From Cryobacterium sp. Y82 (GTDB taxonomy: Bacteria; Actinomycetota; Actinomycetes; Actinomycetales; Microbacteriaceae), in assembly GCF_002929495.1 (NCBI RefSeq), contig NZ_PJJJ01000036.1, forward strand, positions 130,504 through 194,503: a stretch of DNA of 64,000 nt, written 5' to 3'. Under the pieces are notes generated by a model, which saw nothing but the letters and a program-made list of their open reading frames with translations, ran no database searches and was not told the origin of the DNA. The first letter of the stretch is position 1. The number at the start of each line of letters is the position of its first letter. This document shows, piece by piece, positions 1 through 9,036 of the stretch. Position numbers and translations under genes: made by a program.

Positions 1-78
1 CTGGGGATTCCCTTCAAGAGCGGACTTCTGATTCTACGCCCCCTCGGTCAGGCCCCTTTTCCGTATGACGCGGTGCGG

Positions 79-1059
79 CTAGGGTCGGCGCGGTGGAAGT
101 TTCGGCCAGGCCAGCACGAAAGCCGCGATCAGCGCAGGAACAACGGTCCACAGGGTTCCGGGCCAGCCAGCCGGCACCAGGACCGACCCTCCGGAACCGC
201 GCAGTGAGAGCACAAAAATGGTCAGGAGCAATCCCGTCGCGGCGAGGCCCACCACGAACCTGTCCCCCACTACAAGCCGCAGCCCGAGCAGTAACGCGCC
301 TATGCCAACGAACGCGATTGCCAGGCCGATCGGAAGCGCCACACCGAACAGGGTCAGGGTGACCTGGTGAGCGATCGTTCCCAGCACACCAAAGAGGATG
401 CCCAGAAGCAGTCCGCCGAGACCGCCCAAAGACCGGTTTGTCAGGGTCGGGCGAGCGGGTCGTTCGGTGGGCGCGGGCAGCGCTGTGCGCGGGGCATCCG
501 TTCTCAGGAACGTTTCGGTGTCGGTGACGACATCGGTGGCCCCGTCAGCCAGGACGCGAGTGCGCTCGGCCAGGGTCCAGCGCGCGGGAAAGTGCGAGAG
601 TGCGCGCAGTTTCTGGTCGAGGTGCGCGCCGACGTCGATTGCGATGAGACGCTGGCCGGCCGCCTGCCGAACCGTGCAGGCCAGAAACACCGGCAGACCG
701 GCCTCGTGCGCGGCGGCCTGCGCGACCACACGCAGACCGTCATCGACGGTGCCGACAACAACTGCGGTCGCGTCGAGTGCGTCAATGGCCCCTCGAACGG
801 TCGATTCGAATTCCTGCGCGGAGGCCTGCGCGGAGGCCTGCGGCAAGCGATGCCAGACACGCGCCCCGAGTTCGGCCAGCGCCGCGGAGATCGCGGCATC
901 CGTTTCGGTGTGAGCGACAGCGTAGAGCACAACCACCCGGGATCCATCGGCGCACAGCCGGGCGATCGTGCCGCCGGTAAGAGCGGATTCGTCGCCGGGC
1001 CGGGCATGCACGAACAGGATTCGCTCGCCGCTGCCGGACATGACCATGGGCGTACGCAC
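79..1059 (-). CDS. Degenerate PIG-L (GlcNAc-deacetylase-like) domain fused to four membrane segments
   Basis: The N-terminal ~190 residues have the Rossmann-like layout of PIG-L/LmbE deacetylases. The C-terminal ~110 residues hold about four hydrophobic segments (near 213-233, 235-258, 268-288 and 299-318), resembling the DUF6113 proteins of Microbacteriaceae. The family metal motif HPDDE is changed: residues 18-25 read HARPGDES, so the first ligand His is Arg and the general-base Asp is Gly. That predicts loss of zinc hydrolase activity (inference). A repeated QASAQASAQ stretch lies near residue 75. The GTG start at 1059 opens the frame; ATG codons at 1047 and 1041 are alternatives and none has a strong ribosome site. 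It is divergent from efeU, so it may share the regulatory gap with the iron operon. The substrate is unknown. Confidence 0.75.
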   Translation of the reverse strand: MRTPMVMSGSGERILFVHARPGDESALTGGTIARLCADGSRVVVLYAVAHTETDAAISAALAELGARVWHRLPQASAQASAQEFESTVRGAIDALDATAVVVGTVDDGLRVVAQAAAHEAGLPVFLACTVRQAAGQRLIAIDVGAHLDQKLRALSHFPARWTLAERTRVLADGATDVVTDTETFLRTDAPRTALPAPTERPARPTLTNRSLGGLGGLLLGILFGVLGTIAHQVTLTLFGVALPIGLAIAFVGIGALLLGLRLVVGDRFVVGLAATGLLLTIFVLSLRGSGGSVLVPAGWPGTLWTVVPALIAAFVLAWPKLPPRRP

Positions 1060-1159
1060 CGTTTCTGCTCTGCGGGTTGTTCGTCTTGCCGGGTACTATC
1101 TGTCCCCGAAATAAATCATAACTAGACACGATCGCGCCGGTCGGACTAGAGTCAAACTC

Positions 1160-1177
1160 GGTAAGGTTAGCCTTACC
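1160..1177. promoter_or_regulatory. DtxR/IdeR-type iron box upstream of efeUOB
   Basis: GGTAAGG-TTAG-CCTTACC is a perfect 7-bp inverted repeat. Aligned with the 19-bp DtxR/IdeR consensus it matches at about 14 positions. It lies 43 bp before the efeU start, where Fe(II)-loaded IdeR/DtxR would block transcription. Iron-repressed efeUOB expression is the inferred outcome. Confidence 0.75.
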
Positions 1178-1220
1178 AATATGTTACCGAAACTGTCAGC
1201 CGAATCATTCAAGGAACCCC

Positions 1221-2090
1221 GTGCTCGCAAACTACCTGATCGGCCTGCGCGAAGGCCTTGAGGCCGCGCTGATCGTGACGATCCTCATCGCCTACGTCGT
1301 GAAGATCAACCGGCGCGACGTGCTGCCGCGCATCTGGCTCGGCGTCGGCCTCGCCGTACTGCTCGCCCTCGGCATCGGTGCTCTGCTCACCTACGGAACC
1401 TACGGGCTCTCGTTCACCGCGCAGGAGACCATCGGCGGGGTGCTATCGATCGTCGCGACCGGCCTCGTTACCTGGATGGTGTTCTGGATGCTGCGCACCG
1501 CGCGCGACCTCAAGGGACACCTGCAGGGCAACATCGATAAATACCTCGTCGGCACCGGCCTCGGACTCGTGCTCGTCGCGTTTCTCGCCGTCGGCCGTGA
1601 GGGCATCGAGACCGCCCTGTTCCTGTGGGCCGCCGTGCAAGCCACCGGCGCAACGACCATGCCGCTGCTCGGCGCTGCCCTCGGCATCGCGACCGCGATC
1701 GGCCTCGGTGCTCTGATTTACGCCGGCATGCTCAAGATTAACCTGTCGAAGTTCTTCACCTATACCGGCGCCGTCCTCATTGTCGTTGCCGCTGGCGTGC
1801 TCTCCTACGGTGTGCACGACCTGCAGGAAGCCGGCATTCTGCCCGGCCTGCACGCCCTTGCCTTCAATGTGAGCGCCGCCGTGCCGCCGGACAGCTGGTA
1901 CGGCACTCTGCTCAAGGGCACCTTGAACTTCTCCCCCGCCACCACCTGGCTGGAGATGTTCGCCTGGCTGGCCTACGCCGTGCCCACCCTGACGCTCTTC
2001 ATCAAAAAGAGCCGCCAAGGTCGCACGAGCACTCACCCGGTTCAGGCCGCACCCCAGACGCCGGCGCCCGTTCCGGTTTCCGCGCACTGA
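1221..2090 (+). CDS. efeU: EfeU/FTR1-family iron permease
   Basis: An integral membrane iron channel of the Ftr1/EfeU family, 289 residues, the usual size. It carries the two diagnostic REXXE motifs: REGLE at residues 10-14 in the first membrane helix and REGIE at 126-130 in the fourth. These glutamates bind ferric iron in the family. About seven hydrophobic segments fill the first 260 residues, and the C-terminus is a short polar Pro/Thr-rich tail. The GTG start at 1221 follows AAGGAA at 1211. It is the first gene of efeUOB, 27 bp before efeO. It imports iron across the cytoplasmic membrane, probably with the EfeO and EfeB proteins encoded next. Confidence 0.93.
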   Translation: MLANYLIGLREGLEAALIVTILIAYVVKINRRDVLPRIWLGVGLAVLLALGIGALLTYGTYGLSFTAQETIGGVLSIVATGLVTWMVFWMLRTARDLKGHLQGNIDKYLVGTGLGLVLVAFLAVGREGIETALFLWAAVQATGATTMPLLGAALGIATAIGLGALIYAGMLKINLSKFFTYTGAVLIVVAAGVLSYGVHDLQEAGILPGLHALAFNVSAAVPPDSWYGTLLKGTLNFSPATTWLEMFAWLAYAVPTLTLFIKKSRQGRTSTHPVQAAPQTPAPVPVSAH

Positions 2091-2117
2091 TTTCTCGTTT
2101 CTCTGCCAAGGATCTCC

Positions 2118-3302
2118 ATGCCTCGTGTCTTGCGTTCTGCCCGCCTGCTCGGCGTCGGTGTTCTCGGCGTCGGTGTTCTCGGCGTCTCTCTACTCAGCGG
2201 CTGCGTCGCAAACGACCCGGCAGCCTTGCACACAGCCCTCACCGTAGACAGCAGCGCGACGGAGTGTGCGTTATCAGCGAATGAGGCGCCGGCTGGCAGT
2301 ATCCGCTTTTCGATCACCAATTCCGGCGATCAGGTGACGGAGTTTTACCTGCTCGCCGACGACGGACTGCGCATCGTCGGCGAGGCGGAGAACATTGGCC
2401 CCGGACTCAGCCGCGACCTCGTCGTACAGCTCGACGCCGGCAACTACTTCACCGCCTGCAAGCCGGGGATGACCGGCGATGGCGTCGGCAAGGCCGAATT
2501 CACCGCCACCAAAACGGACGCCGCCGCCACCGTCGACGTCGACCTTGCGGCCCAGATCGACACCGCCAACTCCGACTACGCCTCGTACGTCAGCGATCAG
2601 ATCGACCAGCTCGTCACCGGCACCGACTCGTTCGCCGCCGCCTATATAAATGGGGACGACGACACGGCCCGCAGCCTGTACGCGTCGACCCGGGTGCACT
2701 GGGAGCGGGTAGAGACCATTGCCGAATCGTTCGGCGACCTCGACCCCAAGCTCGACCTGCGCGAGGCCGACCTCGAAGTGGGCCAGGACTGGACCGGCTG
2801 GCACGCGATCGAGAAGGACCTCTGGCCGACCGAGGCTGAAGCCGGTTTCGAGGCGTACAGCACCGAGAAACGCGCAGCCCTCACGCAGCAGCTCGTCGCC
2901 GACACCGCCACCCTGCACTCGAAGGTGCAGGGTTTGAGTTTTACCCTGTCGCAGCAGACCAACGGTGCCATCGGCCTGCTCGACGAGGTCGCGACCGGCA
3001 AGGTCACCGGCGAGGAAGAGACCTGGTCGCACACCGACCTCTGGGACTTTCAGGCCAACGTCGATGGAGCCCAGGTGCTCTACGACGGCGTGCGCCCAAT
3101 CCTGCTGCAGACGGATGCCGATCTGGCCGCTTCGCTCGACGCCGAGTTCGCCTCCCTGCAGGCGCTCCTCGACGTCCAGCGCGTCGGCGACGGATTCAAG
3201 CTCTACACCGATCTCACTCCGGCCGAGATTCGTGCCCTCGCCGATCAAGTCAACGCGCTCGGTGAGCCGTTACACCAGCTCACGGCCGCGCTCGTACTGT
3301 GA
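2118..3302 (+). CDS. efeO: EfeO iron-uptake lipoprotein (cupredoxin + imelysin/M75)
   Basis: The extracytoplasmic partner of EfeU. Residues 1-29 form a lipoprotein signal with lipobox LLSGC (Cys29 lipidated). An N-terminal cupredoxin-like domain (~35-150) is followed by an imelysin/peptidase-M75 domain (~155-394). The M75 HXXE metal motif is visible as HAIE at residues 229-232 inside WTGWHAIEKDLW. The 394-residue length fits two-domain EfeO proteins. Its signal peptide contains a threefold GVLGV repeat encoded by a near-perfect 15-bp tandem repeat (2150-2194), which could vary in copy number without shifting frame. The stop overlaps the efeB start (GTGA), so the genes are translationally coupled. 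Confidence 0.92.
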   Translation: MPRVLRSARLLGVGVLGVGVLGVSLLSGCVANDPAALHTALTVDSSATECALSANEAPAGSIRFSITNSGDQVTEFYLLADDGLRIVGEAENIGPGLSRDLVVQLDAGNYFTACKPGMTGDGVGKAEFTATKTDAAATVDVDLAAQIDTANSDYASYVSDQIDQLVTGTDSFAAAYINGDDDTARSLYASTRVHWERVETIAESFGDLDPKLDLREADLEVGQDWTGWHAIEKDLWPTEAEAGFEAYSTEKRAALTQQLVADTATLHSKVQGLSFTLSQQTNGAIGLLDEVATGKVTGEEETWSHTDLWDFQANVDGAQVLYDGVRPILLQTDADLAASLDAEFASLQALLDVQRVGDGFKLYTDLTPAEIRALADQVNALGEPLHQLTAALVL

Positions 3303-4657
3303 CGCGCAGCCTGAAGAGCAGCAGCACGCGCGGTAAGCGGGCCCAGCCGAGTGCGGCGCTCTCCGCCGGGCCCACCTCGGCCGCTCCGGCCACGCCAACA
3401 TACGGTCTGTCGCGGCGGGGGCTCCTCGGCTTCGCCGGGGCCGGTGTCGCCGGGATCGGGCTCGGTGTAGCCGGGGATAGAGCTGCGGTGGCGTCGTTGG
3501 GATCGGAGGCGGCATCCGTTTCGCCGGTCTACCCGTTCTACGGCAACCACCAGGCCGGCATTGTCACGCCAGCGCAGGATCGCCTGCACTTCGCCGCTTT
3601 CGACGTCTCCGCCGGCACCACGCGCGCCGAGCTGATCGAGCTACTGCGGGATTGGACCATCGCAGCCGCTTCGATGGCCGCCGGGCAGGAAATCGGGGAG
3701 TACGGCGCTGTCAGCGGCCCCTACGACGCGCCGCCCGAAGATACCGGCGAGGCACAAGGCTTGCCAACGGCTGGCCTCACCATCACGTTCGGTTTCGGGC
3801 CGACCCTGTTTGAAACAGCGGATGGCGTCGATCGCTTCGGCATTGTCGGCCGCCGGCCGGCCGGTCTGGCGCCGCTTCCGCACTTTCCCGGCGACGACCT
3901 CGACGCCGGTCGAAGCGACGGTGACCTGTGTATCCAGGCCTGCTCGAACGACCCCCAGGTGGCCGTGCACGCCATTCGCAACCTGTCCCGCATCGCGTTT
4001 GGGCGGGCCGCCCTCCGCTGGTCCCAGCTCGGATTCGGCCGCACCTCATCGACGTCAACGGCTCAGGCCACCCCGCGCAACCTGTTCGGCTTTATGGACG
4101 GCACGTCTAATATCAAAGCCGAAGAGCCTGAGGTCGTCGCCGACCAGGTGTGGGTGGCGACGTCCGACGGCCCGGCCTGGCTGGCGGGCGGCTCCTACCT
4201 GGTGGCGCGGCGCATCCGCATGACGATCGAGACCTGGGACCGCTCTATTCTGAGTGAGCAAGAGGCCGTGTTCGGTCGCACCAAGGGGTCAGGGGCGCCG
4301 CTCTCCGGCGGCACCGAATTCACCGAACCCAACTTTGTTCTGACCGGCCGGGAAGACCGGCCGCTCATCGGCGCCGCTGCGCACGTGCGGCTCGCGCATC
4401 CAACCCAGAATAAGGGCATGAAGTTACTGCGCCGCGGCTACAACTTCGTCGACGGCAATGACGAGCTGGGCCGGCTTGAAGCCGGGCTGTTCTTTATCAG
4501 CTTTCAACGGTCGCCCGCCCAGTTCACCGCGGTGCAGCTCAACCTCGCCAAGCGCGACGCACTCAACGAGTACATTCGGCACGTCGGCAGTGCCCTATTC
4601 GCCGCTCCGGGCGGCATCTCCGCCGGTAGTTACGTCGGCGCGGCCCTGTTTGCCTAA
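3299..4657 (+). CDS. efeB: EfeB Dyp-type heme peroxidase, Tat-exported
   Basis: A DyP-type peroxidase of the EfeB/YwbN class. It has a twin-arginine signal (Arg39-Arg40 in LSRRGLLGFAGAG) after an unusually long ~35-residue n-region. The DyP GXXDG motif is GFMDG at 264-268, and the likely proximal heme ligand is His362 in AHVRLAHP. The GTG start at 3299 overlaps the efeO stop. In related systems the Tat-exported peroxidase oxidises ferrous iron, or acts on heme, for delivery to EfeO/EfeU; the exact chemistry is debated. It is the last gene of the operon and its 3' end overlaps that of the convergent lipoprotein gene by 4 bp. Confidence 0.92.
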   Translation: MTRSLKSSSTRGKRAQPSAALSAGPTSAAPATPTYGLSRRGLLGFAGAGVAGIGLGVAGDRAAVASLGSEAASVSPVYPFYGNHQAGIVTPAQDRLHFAAFDVSAGTTRAELIELLRDWTIAAASMAAGQEIGEYGAVSGPYDAPPEDTGEAQGLPTAGLTITFGFGPTLFETADGVDRFGIVGRRPAGLAPLPHFPGDDLDAGRSDGDLCIQACSNDPQVAVHAIRNLSRIAFGRAALRWSQLGFGRTSSTSTAQATPRNLFGFMDGTSNIKAEEPEVVADQVWVATSDGPAWLAGGSYLVARRIRMTIETWDRSILSEQEAVFGRTKGSGAPLSGGTEFTEPNFVLTGREDRPLIGAAAHVRLAHPTQNKGMKLLRRGYNFVDGNDELGRLEAGLFFISFQRSPAQFTAVQLNLAKRDALNEYIRHVGSALFAAPGGISAGSYVGAALFA

Positions 4658-5118
4658 CCGAGCGCCGGAACCGGAGTGACGGTGTAGACAACGCCGTCGG
4701 GATCACCAGCGACGACGACGCCGTACGCCGCGTTGGCCATCGTGACCACCTCAGCGTCGACTCCGGCTACAACTTCGGTGAAGCCGGCCGCCAGAAACTC
4801 AGTGCGCGCCTCCTCCAGGGGGGTCGTTGAAGTGGCATTGACGGTGACCACCCAGCCACCGACTCCACTCTCACCCAGGCCACCGGTCGCGAAGAGAACC
4901 TCTCCGTCGACCACGGGAATATCGGTCGGCCAGTCGGCGGGAAGTTGCCCGCCCAGGCTGACGTCGCCGCCCGTCGCGTCCCGCACCGCGCCATTCACGG
5001 CACCACTCACAGAGTCGCGCACGTTTTCGCCCAGGGAGCAGCCCGCCAACAGCGGTAATGCGACTGCGGCTACAAGGAGGCCAAGCGTAACTCGTCGTGC
5101 CGGTCGGCTGGCAGTCAT
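4654..5118 (-). CDS. Small lipoprotein of unknown function
   Basis: A 154-residue predicted lipoprotein. It has a basic n-region, a hydrophobic core and lipobox LLAGC (Cys26). The mature part begins with a Ser/Val/Gly-rich linker and continues with a beta-rich domain containing ADWPTDIPVVDGEVLFATG. This pattern (a WP-D-P-V motif followed by a single mixed domain) is seen in many uncharacterised actinobacterial surface lipoproteins, but I cannot assign a function. Its ATG at 5118 lies ~40 bp from a long hairpin. It is convergent with efeB, overlapping by 4 bp, so it may not belong to the iron regulon. Confidence 0.75.
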   Translation of the reverse strand: MTASRPARRVTLGLLVAAVALPLLAGCSLGENVRDSVSGAVNGAVRDATGGDVSLGGQLPADWPTDIPVVDGEVLFATGGLGESGVGGWVVTVNATSTTPLEEARTEFLAAGFTEVVAGVDAEVVTMANAAYGVVVAGDPDGVVYTVTPVPALG

Positions 5119-5156
5119 GTGAAACCTCTTAAATTCAAAACACCGGTATATCGCAG

Positions 5157-5207
5157 GAGCGCAAAAAGTGCTGCTTCGACTTGGTCAAAGCAGCACTTTT
5201 TGCGCTC
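5157..5207. terminator. Perfect 20-bp hairpin after typA
   Basis: GAGCGCAAAAAGTGCTGCTT (5157-5176) pairs without mismatch with 5188-5207 around an 11-nt loop. The A/T tracts lie inside the stem. It sits 18 bp past the typA stop on the minus strand and upstream of the lipoprotein gene. A terminator role is inferred from position and stability. Confidence 0.8.
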
Positions 5208-5224
5208 GCGCAGAGGGGAACTGG

Positions 5225-7135
5225 CTAGTTCGCGTCCATCTTCTTCACGCGTGAAACCTGGCGTGAGCGAGCGGATGCCGTCAGCTCTACCTTGCGGATA
5301 CGCACGGCGGCGGGGGTGACTTCGACGCACTCGTCTTCGCGGGCGAACTCGAGGCACTGCTCGAGCGAAAGCACCTTGGGCGGCGTCATCGACTCGAACG
5401 TGTCGGAACTGGACTGACGCATGTTGGTCAGTTTCTTTTCCTTGGTGATGTTCACATCCATGTCGTCGGCGCGCGAGTTCTCGCCGATGACCATGCCTTC
5501 ATAAACCTCACTGGTCGGCTGCACGAAGAACGACATGCGCTCCTGCAGGTTGATGATCGCGAACGGCGTGACAGCACCGGAGCGGTCGGCCACGATGGAA
5601 CCGTTCGTGCGGGTGTTGATCGTGCCGGCCCAGGGCTCGTAGCCGTGCAGGATCGCGTTGGCGATACCGGTACCACGCGTGTCGGTGAGGAACTGCGTGC
5701 GGAAGCCGATCAGGCCGCGCGACGGAACGATGAATTCCATGCGAACCCAGCCGGTGCCGTGGTTGGCCATGTTCTCCATGCGACCCTTGCGGGCGGCGAG
5801 CAGCTGCGTGATGGCACCGAGGTATTCTTCGGGCGCATCGATGGTGAGGTGCTCGTAAGGCTCGTGGATCTTGCCGTCGACGCGCTTGACGACTACCTGC
5901 GGCTTGCCGACGGTGAGTTCGAAGCCTTCGCGCCGCATTTGCTCGACCAGGATGGCGAGGGCCAATTCTCCACGGCCCTGCACCTCCCAGGCGTCCGGGC
6001 GTCCGATGTCGACGACCTTGAGCGAGACGTTACCGACGAGTTCGCGGTCGAGGCGATCCTTGACCATGCGGGCGGTTAACTTGTGGCCCTTGACCTTGCC
6101 CATAAGCGGCGAGGTGTTGGTTCCGATGGTCATTGAGATGGCCGGGTCGTCAACCGTGATGGTTGGCAGCGGGCGCACGTCGTCGGGGTCTGCGAGGGTC
6201 TCACCAATGGTGATGTTCTCGATACCGGCCACGGCCACGATGTCGCCGGGGCCGGCGCTCTCGGTCGGGTAGCGGTCCAGAGCCTTGGTGATCAGCAGCT
6301 CGGTGATCTTCACGTTGCTGACGGTGCCGTCCTGCTGCACCCAGGCCACGGTCTGGCCCTTCTTGATGGTGCCCTGGAAGATGCGCAGCAGCGCGAGGCG
6401 GCCGAGGAACGGTGAGGCGTCGAGGTTGGTGACGTGTGCCTGAAGCGGGTGCGTGTCATCGTAGGTCGGTGCCGGGATGTGCTTGAGGATGGCGTCGAAC
6501 AAAGGCTCGAGGTCGTCGTTGTCGGGCAGCGTGCCGTCTTCGGGCTTGTTCCAGCTAGCCGCGCCGTTACGGCCCGACGCGTAGACGACGGGTACGTCGA
6601 GCACGGCGTCGAGGTCGAGGTCGGGAAAGTCATCGGCCATGTCGCTCGCGAGACCGATGAGCAGGTCCTGGCTTTCGGCCACAACCTCGTCGATGCGCGC
6701 GTCGGGACGGTCGGTCTTGTTGACCAGCAGAATGACGGGAAGCTTGGCTTCGAGCGCCTTGCGGAGCACGAAACGGGTCTGCGGCAGCGGGCCCTCTGAA
6801 GCGTCAACGAGGAGCACAACACCGTCGACCATCGACAGTCCGCGCTCGACCTCGCCACCAAAGTCGGCGTGGCCCGGGGTGTCGATCACGTTGATCGTGA
6901 TGGGACCGTCCGCAGCGTGGATGCCCTTGTACGAAACTGCCGTGTTCTTGGCGAGAATCGTGATGCCTTTTTCGCGCTCGAGTTCGTTCGAGTCCATCGC
7001 GCGCTCTTCAACGTGGGAGTGGTCCGCGAAGGAGTCGGTCTGCTTGAGCATCGCGTCGACCAGCGTCGTCTTACCGTGGTCAACGTGAGCAACGATTGCA
7101 ACATTTCGGAGGTTATTGCGTGTAGCAATCGCCAT
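5225..7135 (-). CDS. typA: Translational GTPase TypA/BipA
   Basis: A 636-residue ribosome-associated GTPase of the TypA/BipA family, full length. The G1 motif is AHVDHGKTTL (16-25), G3 is DTPGHADFGGEV and G4 is NKTDRPDAR. An EF-G-like domain II, domains III and V, and the BipA-specific C-terminal domain (SRGLIGFRTQFLTDTRGTG) follow. In other bacteria it assists 50S assembly and cold or stress growth. The ATG at 7135 follows AAGGAT at good spacing. The gene appears monocistronic and ends in a long hairpin. Confidence 0.96.
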   Translation of the reverse strand: MAIATRNNLRNVAIVAHVDHGKTTLVDAMLKQTDSFADHSHVEERAMDSNELEREKGITILAKNTAVSYKGIHAADGPITINVIDTPGHADFGGEVERGLSMVDGVVLLVDASEGPLPQTRFVLRKALEAKLPVILLVNKTDRPDARIDEVVAESQDLLIGLASDMADDFPDLDLDAVLDVPVVYASGRNGAASWNKPEDGTLPDNDDLEPLFDAILKHIPAPTYDDTHPLQAHVTNLDASPFLGRLALLRIFQGTIKKGQTVAWVQQDGTVSNVKITELLITKALDRYPTESAGPGDIVAVAGIENITIGETLADPDDVRPLPTITVDDPAISMTIGTNTSPLMGKVKGHKLTARMVKDRLDRELVGNVSLKVVDIGRPDAWEVQGRGELALAILVEQMRREGFELTVGKPQVVVKRVDGKIHEPYEHLTIDAPEEYLGAITQLLAARKGRMENMANHGTGWVRMEFIVPSRGLIGFRTQFLTDTRGTGIANAILHGYEPWAGTINTRTNGSIVADRSGAVTPFAIINLQERMSFFVQPTSEVYEGMVIGENSRADDMDVNITKEKKLTNMRQSSSDTFESMTPPKVLSLEQCLEFAREDECVEVTPAAVRIRKVELTASARSRQVSRVKKMDAN

Positions 7136-7280
7136 AAAAATAGATCCTTACGAAGAATGAGTGCCGCAGAGTCTCGCGCGCGACGAAGAATGGATACCAG
7201 GGGTCATAATGTGACCCAAAGTACTATCCTACCGTATCCACGTCAGCGCATCGGTGGGAGTGCCTGCTGCCCCGGTGCTG

Positions 7281-8987
7281 TCACCCCTTGGCGGCGTGAC
7301 GGGCCTCGCGACGGAGGCGCTGTTCCACCGGATCCGGCACCGGGACCGCGCTGATCAATCGCTGCGTGTACGGGTCCTTCGGGGCACGCAGAATTTCGTC
7401 GCTCGTGCCCTGCTCCACAAGTTTGCCCTTATGCATCACCGCGATACGGTGGGCCAGTGCGTCGACGACCGCCAGGTCGTGGCTGATGAACAAGCACGCG
7501 AACCCAAGACGTTCCTGCAGCTCGTGCAGCAGGTCCAGAAATCGGGCCTGTACCGAGACGTCCAAGGCACTCGTGGGTTCGTCCGCGATCAACAGGTCCG
7601 GATGCAGGGCGAGCGCGCGTGCGATCCCGACGCGCTGTTTCTGCCCGCCAGACAATTCGTGCGGAAAACGGTTGCGGTAGCTGGTGGGTAGTTCTACCTG
7701 TTCCAGCAGTGTCTGTACGCGTTTGTCGAGGTCAGCGCCGCGCGCTTCACCGGACAGATAGAGGGGCTCTCCGATCGATTCTCCGATGGGCATTCTCGGG
7801 TTGAGCGATGACGCGGGATCCTGAAAAACGATGCCGGCTTTGCGGCGCAACGGCCGGAGATCACGCAGTTTCGCATGGGAAATGTCGATCCCACAGGAGA
7901 TCAGCGTGCCGTCGGCGATCGGCAGCAGCCCGACAGCAGCACGACCCAGGGTGGTCTTGCCCGATCCGGACTCGCCGACCAGTCCAACAATCTCCCCGGG
8001 AAAGATCTGAAAGTCGATGGCCTCGGCTGCCCTGAATGCTGGAATGCGCCCGCGCTTGGGATAGTCAATGGAAACGTTTTGAAACTCAAGCACCGGTTTG
8101 ACGCCTACCGGGCGGGCAACCTGCTGCCGGGCGACCGTTTCAATGCCTTGGCCCAGGTGCGGCACCGCGGCCAGCAACTGCTGGGTATACGGATGCTGCG
8201 GACGGTTGAAGATATCGTCGATTGGCCCGGCCTCGACCGTGAGACCGTTCTTCATCACCATGACCCAATCCGCCAGGTCGGCGACGACGCCCATGTCGTG
8301 CGTAATGAGAATGATGGCGCTGTCGAGTCTGGTGTGCAGGTTGCGCATCAAATCGAGAATTTCAGCCTGCACTGTCACGTCGAGCGCGGTCGTCGGCTCG
8401 TCAGCGACGAGCAATATCGGGTCGCAAGAAATTGACTGGGCAATCATGGCGCGTTGCCGCTGTCCGCCCGAGAGTTGATGCGGATACTTGTCGAAAGACA
8501 ACGTGGGGTTGGGCATCTCAACGAGCGTCAATAACTCAATCGCACGCGTTTTCGCCTCGTGCGGCGACAGGTCGAAGTGCGAGCGCAGGGCCTCCACAAT
8601 TTGAAAGCCGACCGTGTAGACCGGGTTGAGGGCCGTCATCGGCTCCTGAAAAATGGTGGCCACATCATTGCCGCGCACCTTGCGAATCTCCGACTCGGGA
8701 AGACCGCAGATTTCTTTTCCGAGAAGCTTGATCGAGCCGGTCGTGCGTGCATTTTGCGGCAACAGGCCGAGCAGCGCCATGGTCCCCGTGCTCTTGCCCG
8801 ATCCGGACTCCCCCACGATGGCGAGCACTTCACCGCGGCGCACCTGATAGTTCATCTTGATAGCCGCCGGGTACAGCTCACCCTCGACCCAGAAATCCAC
8901 GTCGAGGTCGGTCACCTCGAGTACGGCCTCTGTCACGGGCCGGGAAGAAGAGCCGTTGCCGGGGGACATGGTTGCTTCGTTACTCAT
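7281..8987 (-). CDS. Dipeptide/oligopeptide ABC importer, double ATPase (DppD-DppF fusion type)
   Basis: Two ATP-binding domains in one 568-residue chain. Domain 1 has Walker A GESGSGKST, signature LSGGQRQR and Walker B LLVADEPTTALD. Domain 2 has Walker A GESGSGKTT, signature LSGGQKQR and Walker B LLIADEPTSALD. Both end in the OppD/F C-terminal region. It energises uptake through the two permeases encoded at 9663-12259. I chose ATG 8987 (MSNEATMSPG), preceded by AGGAC. The open frame continues to 9302, but that part lies antisense to the PH-like gene and has no protein character. It is transcribed in the same direction as the permeases but separated from them by that opposite-strand gene. Confidence 0.92.
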   Translation of the reverse strand: MSNEATMSPGNGSSSRPVTEAVLEVTDLDVDFWVEGELYPAAIKMNYQVRRGEVLAIVGESGSGKSTGTMALLGLLPQNARTTGSIKLLGKEICGLPESEIRKVRGNDVATIFQEPMTALNPVYTVGFQIVEALRSHFDLSPHEAKTRAIELLTLVEMPNPTLSFDKYPHQLSGGQRQRAMIAQSISCDPILLVADEPTTALDVTVQAEILDLMRNLHTRLDSAIILITHDMGVVADLADWVMVMKNGLTVEAGPIDDIFNRPQHPYTQQLLAAVPHLGQGIETVARQQVARPVGVKPVLEFQNVSIDYPKRGRIPAFRAAEAIDFQIFPGEIVGLVGESGSGKTTLGRAAVGLLPIADGTLISCGIDISHAKLRDLRPLRRKAGIVFQDPASSLNPRMPIGESIGEPLYLSGEARGADLDKRVQTLLEQVELPTSYRNRFPHELSGGQKQRVGIARALALHPDLLIADEPTSALDVSVQARFLDLLHELQERLGFACLFISHDLAVVDALAHRIAVMHKGKLVEQGTSDEILRAPKDPYTQRLISAVPVPDPVEQRLRREARHAAKG

Positions 8988-9036
8988 CAGCTGAGGTCCT
9001 GTCTGTGTTGAACGCGTCGTCTGTGAAAATGAACCC

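Noticed and set aside
367..1125. Long plus-strand open frame opposite the PIG-L-like gene
   Set aside because: A GC-rich shadow frame; the minus-strand product has clear domain structure.
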